NCBI GenBank assembly: GCA_015350385.1
Contig: WNKI01000003.1
Location: 1,521,730-1,585,729 of the forward strand
DNA: 64,000 nucleotides
Source: Aculops lycopersici
Lineage: Eukaryota > Arthropoda > Arachnida > Trombidiformes > Eriophyidae
Reading direction: 5' to 3'
Part shown: piece by piece, positions 9,757 through 32,226 of the stretch
Layout: the number at the start of each line of letters is the position of its first letter
Numbering within the stretch: position 1 is the stretch's first letter
Position numbers and translations under genes: made by a program
The notes under the pieces: model-generated
Database searches by the model: none
The model's input: the letters and a program-made list of their open reading frames with translations, nothing else
Told to the model about the DNA's origin: nothing

Positions 9757-10446
9757 TCACTGAACTGCTAGCTTAGATCCCAAGTACAAACTTCCGGCTA
9801 GAATTGCAACAGCTGCGAGGCCCATTCTACCAAAGTAGCTTTTTGAGGTGGGTTTCATTCTTGATTTTGCTTCATTTCGACGTGCTTGAACATAGATTGG
9901 ATCTTCATAAAGATTCTCCCACTTATCAGTCTTAGCATTGATCCATTGAACCAGATTGCGATCGATATATTTACACATCCATTTGATAATATCGTTAACC
10001 ATCTCGCCGTCAGAATGGAGATTTTCTTCGGTATCAACAATTCTCAAGATAATTTCTGAAAAGTATAGGAAGAAAGTTACAATATTTGACCATGTGATTT
10101 TCTCTCGGAATATTTCGTCAGCTATCGCCTTAAAAGCTTCGGTTTGAACAGATCTAGTTTCTACGATTCTAGTGGACAGATTTTTAGCCATTGCTTCGAA
10201 TTTTGTCTCCCTCTGGCTGGACTCCATGAAATGTCTCAAGTCCTCTGAGACATATAGTAACGCATCTGTTGCACTGCAAACTATGTTATAATAGTGTTTG
10301 TGATCTTTAGCCCACCGTTTCTCCATTTGTTTGAAGTCTCTTGGTTGCCAACAATCAACCCCTCTTCTCGAGAGATATGCTCGTAGAAACTCTACAACCA
10401 CATCACGTGTTCTGAGTTGTCCATCATTGGTCATAATGTTGGCCAT
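9757..10446 (-). CDS. Bcl-2 family protein, anti-apoptotic type
   Basis: A 229-residue single-exon protein. Residues 14-30 (RDVVVEFLRAYLSRRGV) align with BH4, about 104-132 with the helix before BH1 plus BH1 (AFKAIADEIFREKITWSN then IVTFF), and about 155-181 with the BH2 region (WMCKYIDRNLVQWIN, KWENLY). A C-terminal membrane anchor covers about 206-224, flanked by basic residues as in mitochondrial outer-membrane proteins. BH3 is not clear. Such proteins hold BAX/BAK-type partners or BH3-only ligands in a surface groove. The BH1 core NWGR is TWSN here, so the Arg that normally pairs with the ligand's BH3 Asp is Asn. BH4 presence argues for a survival role, but that is inference. Confidence 0.88.
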   Translation of the reverse strand: MANIMTNDGQLRTRDVVVEFLRAYLSRRGVDCWQPRDFKQMEKRWAKDHKHYYNIVCSATDALLYVSEDLRHFMESSQRETKFEAMAKNLSTRIVETRSVQTEAFKAIADEIFREKITWSNIVTFFLYFSEIILRIVDTEENLHSDGEMVNDIIKWMCKYIDRNLVQWINAKTDKWENLYEDPIYVQARRNEAKSRMKPTSKSYFGRMGLAAVAILAGSLYLGSKLAVQ

Positions 10447-11151
10447 GGTGTGAAGGTTGAGATATATCGGTAAAGACTTTTAAATCACTTTATGATAACT
10501 AGTCGCAAATGAGATCATGAATAAAGATTGAGAACTCAATATCCGGCTGCAGGATTTAGAGGAATAAACTTTAGATGGTGATAATGAAGGCAAGTATGAT
10601 GAAATTTTAACTCGAATATGGATTAATATAAGTGTATTTGTTACACTATCGACCACATGCACGCAATAAGAGAACTTTTTCTCACTCCCTTCCAATGACC
10701 ATCAGTGTTGGTTTCAAAATTGGCTGTTTGCCAGATCCTGGTTGCGTTGTGTTGCCGGCTACCGGCTTCTGTTCACTGCACCCCCCACATTTCTGATCCA
10801 CCCAGAGCTCAACCCTGTGTCAGCCTGTGGGGGTTGCAGGCACACGCGATCAGCGACGCGCCTGCATTGATGCAGCCAGCAACAGCAGTGGCATCAACAG
10901 CAACGATTCGCACACAATGACCAATGAGGCGTCGAGTAGGAGAAACCAGATCGATGTTCGTGGGAACGGCGCAAACACTTGTTACGACTCATAACGATAA
11001 ATAGAGCATTTAGAATGGTATATCCATTTTCAGTTATTTCAAACGACTTCAAGAGATTTACAAATTCCTAAACCATCTAGTCGTGTCGATATAGCTGACA
11101 TATCAAAAGTTGTGTCGCTAAAGTCGGATAGGACAGGTTTGCTTTTATTGA
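10447..11151. other. Intergenic region between Bcl-2-like and RECQL4 genes
   Basis: 705 bases between two minus-strand genes, holding the Bcl-2-like promoter and the RECQL4 3' UTR. The open frames at 10480-10695 and 10705-10920 show no recognisable features. Confidence 0.4.
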
Positions 11152-14052
11152 CTAATCTTGTTGCTGCGGATTCTCAACCGATAACAGGTGTCCTGGTGGT
11201 TTAATTGAAGGTATCTTTGGAGGAGATGAATCCTCCATTTGAGGAGGTAAGTTTTTTTTCTCCAACAGTTCAGCTATAATGTTTTTCAAGTCTTTGAAGT
11301 CAACATCTATGAGGCTACGCCAAAACTTTCTATTCGCGACACCCCAACTCTCACTACTGTAGACAGGAGTGGAGATGCCCTGGAGAATCTTGGCGACATC
11401 AACTGGGAGAAATGCATGATTACTGTGAGCCGAGAGAAAGGCTGTTACAGTTCGTTTAATTCCCTCGGCTTTGATAGGGTTCAACTGGCCAGAAAGTTCG
11501 TGGGTTTCGCTTAGTCTGGCTGGATTTGCTAGAGACTCATCGGGGGGCTTGTTGTAATAATCGTCCAGAGCTCTTCTTAGACTGGCACTTGTTTCGAGTC
11601 TTGTGTCTTTGATTGAGATTTGATCCATGGTCAAGCAGTGATCCTTGAAGACCTTGTATACGTTGAACACCTTCATTCGTTCAATCTTCTCGTAAGATCT
11701 CATATAATCCACCAGGAAGTTAGAGATTTCAGTTTTTTCTTCCTGGGTCAAATCGAGGGCAAGCTTTAAGTGGAACATATTACCATAAAACTTAACCTCA
11801 ACATTGCTCCTCCGAAAGCTACCAGTCTTATCCACCAGCTCCCATTCAAGTTTTTTCAAATGCTTGATCGCATCGTCGGACGACATGCCTTTCCTTTTGG
11901 CTAGTGTTGCGACATTGAAAGAAATCCGCTTGGGATTTACACAAAGTTCACCTGTACTCTTTCTATACTCCCGTTTAAAGTCTTGAACGGCAAAGTATAC
12001 CAGATCCGATGCACTACAGAGTTTCTCCAACTGAGCTGGACCTTTTTTACAATTCAACGTACACATTAACTTTGCCGGTGGAAAGATTTTCAGTTGCAGT
12101 TGTGGATAAGTTTGCTGTAGTTGAATGATTAGTGTCATCAAGGATTCGTACCTGAGGTTCAGATCTTTAACGGTCTTTTCAATGCAAAATGAAACTTCGT
12201 GAGTTGGACATGCCCTATGCTTACGAACTACGGATTTCCGTAAATACTTGATTTGATCTTTAACCCCACTTCCGCTACTGTCGCAGAGAATTGATATGTC
12301 ATCATCGTCACTACCGTCGTCTCTATTTGTTCTCTCTTGACTAATGAAATCAGTTTTATACCGACTGGTTAGTTCGTGTGGATCAAACTGATTCAATTTC
12401 TCTAATTTGGCTGCTGGCTCTGGTTTTAAATTTCTTCTGCAAGTGCATTCATATGGAAACATATAATCTACCAATTTCCTTATGTTAACTGCTCCGGTAG
12501 TGGATGCGTAAATGTTTCTTTGTTGATAGTATACATCAGTCATGTTATGGGATAGGAATAGGTGGCACTGGGCTAGTTTTCCATCTCGTCCAGCACGGCC
12601 AATCTCTTGTACATAATTTTCGAAACTTCCGGGCATATCGTAATGAATGATTGCTCTAATATTAGACTTATTAATTCCCATTCCAAATGCTACAGTTGCC
12701 ACAACAACACGAATCTCACCCTTTATGAACTGTCGTTGGATTTTCTTCCTACTATCCATGTTAAGGCCCGCATGATATGGTTCGGCGTGCCAAGATAGCT
12801 TCATAGTTGGCTTTTCAGGTGAGTTATTCTCGTTTTCCGTTAGGTTGTCTCTAGCATTTGATTGCTTGACTCTCTCAGGTACTCCGACGAGCGAGAACAT
12901 ATCTTGAAAATTAGTTCTAATATTACTAGCAATAGATTCTGTATCCTCGCGTCGATTGCAATAGATGATAATAGAGGGTAAGTGTCTAAAAGTGGTTGTC
13001 TTGAGTAGGTTCATAAGAGCTCTCAGTTTGTTGTTCTCACAGGTAACCGACAACATTAGGTTATCGGGGATAGAGGTAGAACCAACGACATCAGTCTCGG
13101 GATTGATAGTTAGACACCTCGCTATGGCAAATGTGGTGGCTCGAGTTGAAGTTGCCGTTAGACCTAAAAAGGTCTTAATTTTCATATGCTCTCTTAGAAT
13201 CTGATAGAACTGAGAATAAGCTGGCCTAAAGTTATGGGACCATTCACTCAAACAGTGAGCCTCGTCGATACAGACTAGTCCTACAGGTGGAAAATTCCTT
13301 AAATCGTCCATCTCCAACACCCCGCTAACGATGGACTCGGGGCTTATGAAAACAACCTGTATTTCACCATCAACTATCTGTTTGATAGTAGCAAGTTTTT
13401 GAGCTCGACTATGATTAGAGTGTAGGGATATAGCCCTCATAGCAGATGGAAAGTTTGCAAGTTGATCTTCCATAAGGGAGATGAGTGGTGATACAACGAT
13501 TGTGATACATTTTCGGTGGCGCCAGTTCAACAGTGCGGGTATTTGATAACATAATGACTTACCAGATCCTGTTGGTGAGATAAATAAGGTAGAACGACCC
13601 AATAATACTCTCTTGATTGTTTCTTTTTGGTTAGGCCTAAAAGTTTTGTATCGCAACTCAACAAGTGCCTCATCCAACATTTTCTCATCATAAGATTCTT
13701 CATTGATAAATAATGGCCTAACACTATCTTGGGTGAGTGCTCTTGACTCCATTTGTTTCTCCAGAGAGTGGTTGTCATCTAGAAAGGGCAAGTCGGTCAA
13801 CTCTAACCCCATTCCAAGATCATTATGATCATCCTCCTCGGAGTCCGAGAAATGAAATGGATCTTGTTCTACAGCTTTTGCAACTTGATTCTCGGGATTA
13901 TCTCTGATAAACTTAGGTGTCCTCTTGAACCTTTTAAAATTTGATCCTTTACCCCTGCTGTAAAACTTTCTCTTCAGATCTATGCGTCTGAAGTTATCAT
14001 TCTTATTGGACGATGCCTTGTTGTTTGTTCTGGTGCATGTGATCGTCGCCAT
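11152..14052 (-). CDS. RECQL4: RecQ-like DNA helicase RECQL4
   Basis: A 966-residue single-exon protein. The SF2 helicase core (about 125-600) has Walker A SPTGSGKS (near 160), DEAH box CIDEAHCLSEWSHNF (near 263), GLTATSTRAT, SIIIYCNRREDTE, YHAGL, VVVATVAFGMGINK and YVQEIGRAGRDG. The exact phrases NRREDTE and VATVAFGMG, and the Cys cluster after the core (FPYECTC), are typical of RECQL4 rather than BLM, WRN or RECQL1. Near the N-terminus NFRRIDLKRKFYSRGKG (about 20-36) matches the conserved basic motif that lies between the Sld2-like region and the helicase in RECQL4. The several hundred residues with the Sld2-like replication-initiation part are not encoded upstream in this exon. An acidic stretch (SDSEEDDHND) follows the basic motif. 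Acts in replication initiation and repair. Confidence 0.93.
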   Translation of the reverse strand: MATITCTRTNNKASSNKNDNFRRIDLKRKFYSRGKGSNFKRFKRTPKFIRDNPENQVAKAVEQDPFHFSDSEEDDHNDLGMGLELTDLPFLDDNHSLEKQMESRALTQDSVRPLFINEESYDEKMLDEALVELRYKTFRPNQKETIKRVLLGRSTLFISPTGSGKSLCYQIPALLNWRHRKCITIVVSPLISLMEDQLANFPSAMRAISLHSNHSRAQKLATIKQIVDGEIQVVFISPESIVSGVLEMDDLRNFPPVGLVCIDEAHCLSEWSHNFRPAYSQFYQILREHMKIKTFLGLTATSTRATTFAIARCLTINPETDVVGSTSIPDNLMLSVTCENNKLRALMNLLKTTTFRHLPSIIIYCNRREDTESIASNIRTNFQDMFSLVGVPERVKQSNARDNLTENENNSPEKPTMKLSWHAEPYHAGLNMDSRKKIQRQFIKGEIRVVVATVAFGMGINKSNIRAIIHYDMPGSFENYVQEIGRAGRDGKLAQCHLFLSHNMTDVYYQQRNIYASTTGAVNIRKLVDYMFPYECTCRRNLKPEPAAKLEKLNQFDPHELTSRYKTDFISQERTNRDDGSDDDDISILCDSSGSGVKDQIKYLRKSVVRKHRACPTHEVSFCIEKTVKDLNLRYESLMTLIIQLQQTYPQLQLKIFPPAKLMCTLNCKKGPAQLEKLCSASDLVYFAVQDFKREYRKSTGELCVNPKRISFNVATLAKRKGMSSDDAIKHLKKLEWELVDKTGSFRRSNVEVKFYGNMFHLKLALDLTQEEKTEISNFLVDYMRSYEKIERMKVFNVYKVFKDHCLTMDQISIKDTRLETSASLRRALDDYYNKPPDESLANPARLSETHELSGQLNPIKAEGIKRTVTAFLSAHSNHAFLPVDVAKILQGISTPVYSSESWGVANRKFWRSLIDVDFKDLKNIIAELLEKKNLPPQMEDSSPPKIPSIKPPGHLLSVENPQQQD

Positions 14053-15195
14053 GATTGATGATTTGTGAGATAAGTTGATTTTTTAACAATAGCAATATCT
14101 TCTATATTGAAAGAATTCAATCTCAATATATGTCTCTTGATTAAGAAGAATTCAATCCGATGTGATTTGAAGGAGGCATAGGAAAGTAAGTCGATGTCTG
14201 TTGTCGAGGTTCTGAGTCCGAGAGAACTGTAATGCAACACAGAAAACCAAAACAGAGAGGAAAGCGACAACAACAGAGCAGAAATGGCGCGTAATCTATG
14301 CACCGTGAATGGGGAACAGCGTGATTGTATTAATGTAATGAATCACTACTTGTGATGATCTCTAGCTCCATGAAACATAGTTTTCATTCTCTGGTGAGTT
14401 AGCTGTGATATGTACTCCTGATAGTATCACATGACAAAGTAAAATACTCCTGAGGCACATCTAGCCATGAGATATCGATATTCAAATGTGAATCATGTTG
14501 ACCAGACACGAATTGTTTGGAATTTTAACACACATAAGCTTTAGATAAGACATTTTCCATGATTCTACGATCTGATCTTAAGCCTAACCTAGGAAGGGCA
14601 AGGTACTCGGACTTTTCGTTAATTTGTAGTCAAATCACTTTCGGTTTATGGGTGAAGAAACCACAAAAATTGAATGAGTAGCTTGCACGAGCACCAGGTG
14701 AGATTCGTGCAGTGACCAATCAACTTTTTCTACTTCGACTGTACATGCTGAGCATCTCGTATTGCGCGTTCTGCTGCGTGGATGCTTTTTTTCGCGGCTA
14801 CTCCTGCACCTTTTCACTTCAGCCAATTGGGATTCCTCTCACCACAAATACCCCAGAGACGTAGATATGCTCGTGCTTCTGACGAAGCCAACTACAGGGC
14901 ACTGTGGTGAAAGACAAGTGGACTGACTGACTGACACACAGTCAGTCAAAGAATTTTCCCTCGATTCCATTTTGTTCAACTAAAGAACGAAATGCCATAA
15001 AGAAGAGAAGTGTTCAAGTTCACAGAATTGAGGTTAAGAATTATGACGCCACCTTGAAGATGTTGACCACTAAACTTAGTGATGAAACAAGAGCTTGTTA
15101 AACGTGATTAGATATTGCACTTTAATCCTTTTTAATATTATCATAGCAATTAAAAACTAAGAAACTCGAAATTAGAGGGGAATATTATTAACAAT
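14053..15195. other. Divergent promoter region of RECQL4 and Homer
   Basis: About 1.1 kb between divergent genes. No repeats, RNA genes or additional coding sequence were recognised; open frames at 13980-14303 and 14635-14826 lack support. If RECQL4 has an upstream exon encoding its missing N-terminus, this is where it would lie, but I see no coding sequence resembling it. Confidence 0.4.
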
Positions 15196-16524
15196 ATGGC
15201 GATACCAAATAATTTGATCTACACTACCCTCTATAGGTCAAAGGCCCATGTATTCCAGATCAACCTAGAAACTAGAAATTCCTGGCTCCAGCTGGTGGAG
15301 TCGGCCATTCCAATTGCACTTGTCGCCTCAATTCCGTCAAGTAGCGATGGTCATGTAGATGAAGCCGGCGAGCGAGATTTAAGGATCGTTGGACACAATC
15401 ATGATGGTGAGAAAGTTTTGGATGCCGTCATCCAGCAGAAGACTTCATTTGCCAAGAGATCGCAGAAGTTCGGCCAATGGACAGATCCATCCGGGATGGT
15501 CTATGGGCTTGGATTTGAGACTGAGGCAGAGTTGTCAAATTTTACAGAAACTTTCCAACGATTAAGGGATGATATTTTGACTAATAATACAAACAATAAT
15601 AGCATCGCAACTTCACCCAATCAGGTACCACAGCAACATCCAAGTAACTCAGCAACTATGGCTAAGCATCTACAAAACTCGCAAGTCAACTTATCGAGTA
15701 ATGGGAATGGTAGCCTCGGTTCACAAGCTCACCTTCATCAACAACAAGTCCATGGTGTCGAATATCCACCGAGAAAACCGCCTCAAGGTATTGCCAGACA
15801 ACCCACACAAGGATCTCAAAGTTTGAACAATAGTAATAACAGTAACAATATGGACTCTTCTCTAAACAATACTGGAAACAATGGTAACTCGAATGAGACT
15901 AACGGTAACTACCCCAGAAGCCAAAGTTTATTTGGACTTCATGGCAATGTTGTTGCGAGCACTAGCCACAACATTGATGTAGAATCCAAATTGGAACAGA
16001 TGAAATACGAAAATGAACGTTTGAAGCAAGCACTCGAGGAGAGCTCCAAAAATGCAAGCATTTGGCATGATGAATTACAGAAGCTCACTACGAACAATCT
16101 CAAGTTGACACAGGCTTTGCATGATTCAAAGGCACATGTGAAGGATTGGGAACGCGAGCTACTTAACTTGGGAGACGAAAACAAGGAATTGAGATCAAGG
16201 ATCAAGGCATTGGAATCCACGAATGATCCAGATAAACTTGACGAATACAAGGAGAGCATACAGAAACTTTACGTCGAAGAATTTGAAGATGAAGTGAGAA
16301 AGAAGAATGACAAAATCGATCAGCTAGAGCGTGCACTTCAGGGTCTCGAGCTCAAAGTCAAAACTGACAAATTAGAGGAGTCTGCAACAGTTGTCGAGAA
16401 TGTTATAAGCTTACATCAGAAGCAAAAGTTTGACGTTTTGAATTCTAAATTGGAAAATTTAAGTAGAGAAATTTCTGGCATCAGTAACGAGTATGCACAA
16501 CTTGTTGAAAAAATGTATCATTAG
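15196..16524 (+). CDS. homer: Homer scaffold protein
   Basis: A 442-residue single-exon protein. An N-terminal EVH1 domain (about 1-125) is marked by SKAHVFQINLETRNSWL and the highly specific SFAKRSQKFGQWTD with VYGLGFETEAEL. It binds proline-rich PPxxF ligands such as metabotropic glutamate, IP3 and Shank-type partners. A low-complexity linker rich in Asn, Ser and Gln (about 130-255) leads to a C-terminal coiled coil (about 265-440) with heptads, used for tetramerisation at synapses and muscle junctions. The EVH1 carries about 12 extra residues between the second and third strands (SIPSSSDGHVDEAGERDL) where vertebrate Homers have a short YFYDSTRN-type turn. The first ATG is used; it is slightly longer at the N-terminus than vertebrate Homers. 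Confidence 0.95.
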   Translation: MAIPNNLIYTTLYRSKAHVFQINLETRNSWLQLVESAIPIALVASIPSSSDGHVDEAGERDLRIVGHNHDGEKVLDAVIQQKTSFAKRSQKFGQWTDPSGMVYGLGFETEAELSNFTETFQRLRDDILTNNTNNNSIATSPNQVPQQHPSNSATMAKHLQNSQVNLSSNGNGSLGSQAHLHQQQVHGVEYPPRKPPQGIARQPTQGSQSLNNSNNSNNMDSSLNNTGNNGNSNETNGNYPRSQSLFGLHGNVVASTSHNIDVESKLEQMKYENERLKQALEESSKNASIWHDELQKLTTNNLKLTQALHDSKAHVKDWERELLNLGDENKELRSRIKALESTNDPDKLDEYKESIQKLYVEEFEDEVRKKNDKIDQLERALQGLELKVKTDKLEESATVVENVISLHQKQKFDVLNSKLENLSREISGISNEYAQLVEKMYH

Positions 16525-16948
16525 ACGAGAATCTCATTAAATCACCCATATATCTATAGCAAACACCTAGATCTCTTCAGGAAGTTAGTATACAAATTTA
16601 ATGTGCCTATTGATGAACTCTTCTCTGGAAAGCTTGATAATTTATCTGGGCATTGCATAACTGTTTAGGCAACGATTCTAACTTCATTGATATTCGAATC
16701 ACATTTTCGAAAGATCTATTGATGAAGTGATCTCGATCATGAACTACTGCGCAAGTCTGCAAGAATCTCGTGGAAAAGCCGCGTGCATGTCACGCAGAGG
16801 AGAATCTGAATCCGCAAAAGAAAACAAACGACTCTCAACTCACAGCCAATGTTATTATTATCAATGCTCGAGTTGAATTTTAAGCCATCATTTATTATAC
16901 ATTGCTTTGACATCGATTAAGAAGGTTATCTAATCCAATCTATACAGT
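16525..16948. other. Intergenic region between Homer and LYRM4
   Basis: 424 bases in the gap between two plus-strand genes, with the Homer 3' UTR and LYRM4 promoter. Nothing specific was recognised. Confidence 0.4.
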
Positions 16949-17239
16949 ATGTCGGATAAATTGGTGGTACTCAGACTGTATAAAGAGTTACTTAGAGAAT
17001 CCTCAAAATTCAAGTCCTACTATTACAAAAATTACTTCACGCGGAAGACAAAATCTCAATTTAGGAAACATATCAATGCAGATGAGAATACCGCTGCACA
17101 GTTGCTGAAGAAGTCAGAAGATATGTTATCTATGCTCAAAAGGCAAACTATGATCACCAATGCCTACGACAGCTCAAGGCTTGTCATCGAGCAACCCGAC
17201 GATAGCAAGACTCGAGATGAAAGCGCTAACTCGAGGTGA
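16949..17239 (+). CDS. LYRM4: LYR motif protein 4 (ISD11)
   Basis: A 96-residue single-exon protein. The LYR motif appears as VLRLYKELLRES (about 7-18), followed by FKSYYYKNYFTRKTKSQFR, which matches the basic second part of ISD11. A third helix with QLLKKSEDMLSMLKRQ and the terminal DSSRLVIEQ also fit. ISD11 binds the cysteine desulfurase NFS1 and acyl carrier protein in the mitochondrial matrix and is needed for Fe-S cluster synthesis. Length is close to the family norm of about 90 residues. The gene converges on ACTR10, with 179 bases between the stop codons. Confidence 0.92.
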   Translation: MSDKLVVLRLYKELLRESSKFKSYYYKNYFTRKTKSQFRKHINADENTAAQLLKKSEDMLSMLKRQTMITNAYDSSRLVIEQPDDSKTRDESANSR

Positions 17240-17418
17240 TGGGCACACTAGATGTGCATCTATTAGTGAACATCTATAAGAACGGATCTCGTCAAAATAA
17301 TATTACAACATCATGAAGTGAATAATAAGACCTATAATCATTAGTCATGTGAAAAGACATAGATTGTATTTTGTTTCTAATTTTTCGACTAGAGTTGACT
17401 CATAACTTCCCATAATAA

Positions 17419-18654
17419 TCATCTGATCAGATCTGACCACTCTCGAAGATTCTTTTTACCATCCTTCTTCCACTGATCTCTTGTAGTGGATCTTAGTTCC
17501 ATAGAACTTGAGGTGCAAAACATGGAGGCTCCTAACCAACACAAGTAGTTTCTAGGGCATAGGGACTTGTGAAACTTGAAGGTGTCTGGTATTTTTCTCT
17601 TGAATCTTTCATATTTATCGATATTGAGCAACTCCTCAGACAACCTATGCTCTAGACCCGGCAGATTGGCCAGTCCACCAACGAGTAAAATGTTTTCAGC
17701 AAGAGGCTTCCTACAATCTATTGGTGCTGATAAAATTGTTTCTATTATCATAGTTGTTAACGAATGCTCGTGTCCAAAAATCTCGAAGAATATCTCACAT
17801 GCTCCCTCCCGCAGATTGCCAGGTATTGTAATGGCATCGTGTCCACCAATTGAATAGTCCAAGTTGATCGGTGACTCCTCATCCTGTTCTCCAAGAAAGT
17901 AGCAATCTTCCATAGTTCCTATTGAGATCTCTTTGTGGTGCTCCTCCGCCCTTTTGATGGCTTCCATCTGTACCTCCTTGGACTTGTTCAATTTATCACG
18001 TGCCATCTTGATGCCTCGCTCGAATGGTGCGACAAAACAGGCTTTCACTCGAATGTCCTCCACTGTATCGGGAGTCAGTAGTCTTTTATACTTTGAATTT
18101 TGCTTGTTTAGCTCTTGATAAATTAGTGAGTCGATAGTTCTGGCGCCTAAACTGGCAAATTGGCTAACATCTAAGAGGGTAAGACCATCAACGACTGCAA
18201 TGGATATAACCTCCTCGGCGCCCATATCGACAATGAGGCATGTGGAGCAACCAAGAGTTGCCATGGCCATGAGGTGATCAGGAACAAATAGTATTGCTGG
18301 TACGCTGAATTGTTCAAAAAATAGTTTGGTGAGCGTGTTTCTGAAAAGGGATTTGCAAAATACCGATTCGACAACAACAACTTTCTTTTCCTTTGGACTC
18401 ACAGCTAGGTGATTGAAATAGATTCGTTCGATAAAGTCAGCCAGCTTTGTCTTGAGATCATCTTGATTTGGGATCTGATGCAAATAGACACGTTCACCTG
18501 TCAACGGGTCAACGTGGCAGGTTTTTAGGATGGCCCTTGGTGCTGGTTCGCCGGCAAAACCGCATCTCGTGTAATGTCTCCCGAATTCCAGGACAACAAT
18601 GTTTTTATCGTTAAGTTGCGAGCTAAACTCGGCATAGCTCGACCTTTTCTCCAT
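17419..18654 (-). CDS. ACTR10: Actin-related protein 10 (dynactin pointed-end subunit Arp11)
   Basis: A 411-residue single-exon protein with an actin fold. The phosphate loop 1 region reads VVLEFGRHYTRCGFAGEPAPR (given here in two parts: VVLEFGRHY and TRCGFAGEPAPR). VVVVESVFCKSLFRNTLTKL matches the ACTR10 signature VIIESVLCPSHFRETLT and separates it from conventional actin or Arp1. The second phosphate-loop position is the divergent LIVDMGAEEVIS, and the adenosine region is LLVGGLANLPGL. ACTR10 caps the pointed end of the Arp1 filament in dynactin, which activates dynein. Length matches the family (about 415). Confidence 0.93.
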   Translation of the reverse strand: MEKRSSYAEFSSQLNDKNIVVLEFGRHYTRCGFAGEPAPRAILKTCHVDPLTGERVYLHQIPNQDDLKTKLADFIERIYFNHLAVSPKEKKVVVVESVFCKSLFRNTLTKLFFEQFSVPAILFVPDHLMAMATLGCSTCLIVDMGAEEVISIAVVDGLTLLDVSQFASLGARTIDSLIYQELNKQNSKYKRLLTPDTVEDIRVKACFVAPFERGIKMARDKLNKSKEVQMEAIKRAEEHHKEISIGTMEDCYFLGEQDEESPINLDYSIGGHDAITIPGNLREGACEIFFEIFGHEHSLTTMIIETILSAPIDCRKPLAENILLVGGLANLPGLEHRLSEELLNIDKYERFKRKIPDTFKFHKSLCPRNYLCWLGASMFCTSSSMELRSTTRDQWKKDGKKNLREWSDLIR

Positions 18655-31278
<12,624 letters not shown>

Positions 31279-31916
31279 TTGTAGCAACGCTATACACTAC
31301 TATTATCATTATCAACATCCCTCTTGTTTCCATCCAGCTTTATTCCCCTTTGAAAGGGAGTTTATTGCAAATTCAAATGATGACAGCTAACTACGAAGTC
31401 AGTTATGCTTTAGTAACTGGCAACACCAATCAAACAACAACTAAGAACAAAATGCCACTACTATCACAATCATGAGTCATATATTTCAAATACATATATA
31501 GAACAAAACAATACAACTAATATCAAGATCCATAGCTGCAACATCATCATTATTATCAGCAGTAGAAACAAGAAGAACAAAAAGACACACAAGTCACCGT
31601 TGATAAGATTGATATACCCAAGTGCTTATTGCATTGATCGTCGTTGTCACCGTCGTCATTATTATTATTCTAATAATTATATTTGAAACCATTAGAACCA
31701 CTATTACTGCTGATATTATTATTATTCTATTCTTATTATCGCAATTTGTCTTTTTGCCCCCCCCCCTCAGGAAAGCTTGAAAGATAAGAGAAACTTGTTG
31801 TGAACTAACACTGACTGGTCACAATTGAAATCACGAAATGAAACCAATCAAAAGTATTCAACTAAAAATTGACAATTGTACCGGGTTTACTTTTTATGCT
31901 GCTTCCTTTTTCTATA

Positions 31917-31995
<79 letters not shown>

Positions 31996-32226
31996 TAGTA
32001 GTAGAGTAGTAGTAGTAGTAGTAGTAGTACGTAGTACGTAGTAGTAGTAGTAGTAGTAGTAGTAACGTACGTAAGTAGTACGTNNNNNNNNNNNNNNNNN
32101 NNNNNNNNNNNNNNNNNNNNNNNNNNNNNNAGAGANAGAGTANGATGAGATGAGAGAGAGAGAGAGGTTCGTTTTAATCTTTCGAAATCGATATTCAACA
32201 ATCTTATGCATAGTTAAAGAGTTGAT
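31279..32226. other. ovo 3' flank with composite microsatellite and assembly gap
   Basis: AT-rich sequence with many ATT and TTA units (31650-31740), a C run at 31757, then a long GA tract, AGT units and a run of N. The JMJD6 stop codon on the minus strand borders it on the right. No gene was seen. Confidence 0.5.
31920..32166. repeat. Composite microsatellite (GA)n-(AGT)n-(ACGT) with 47-base gap
   Basis: (GA)n from 31920 to about 31992 is followed by AGT units with ACGTAC interruptions up to 32083, 47 N (32084-32130), then broken GA units with two ambiguous bases. Read on the minus strand its order closely matches the repeat at 57300-57552. Confidence 0.9.

Noticed and set aside
31838..32211. 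Open frames of alternating Arg-Glu or Leu-Ser across a gap
   Set aside because: Pure translation of (GA)n and (AGT)n, and they cross the run of N.
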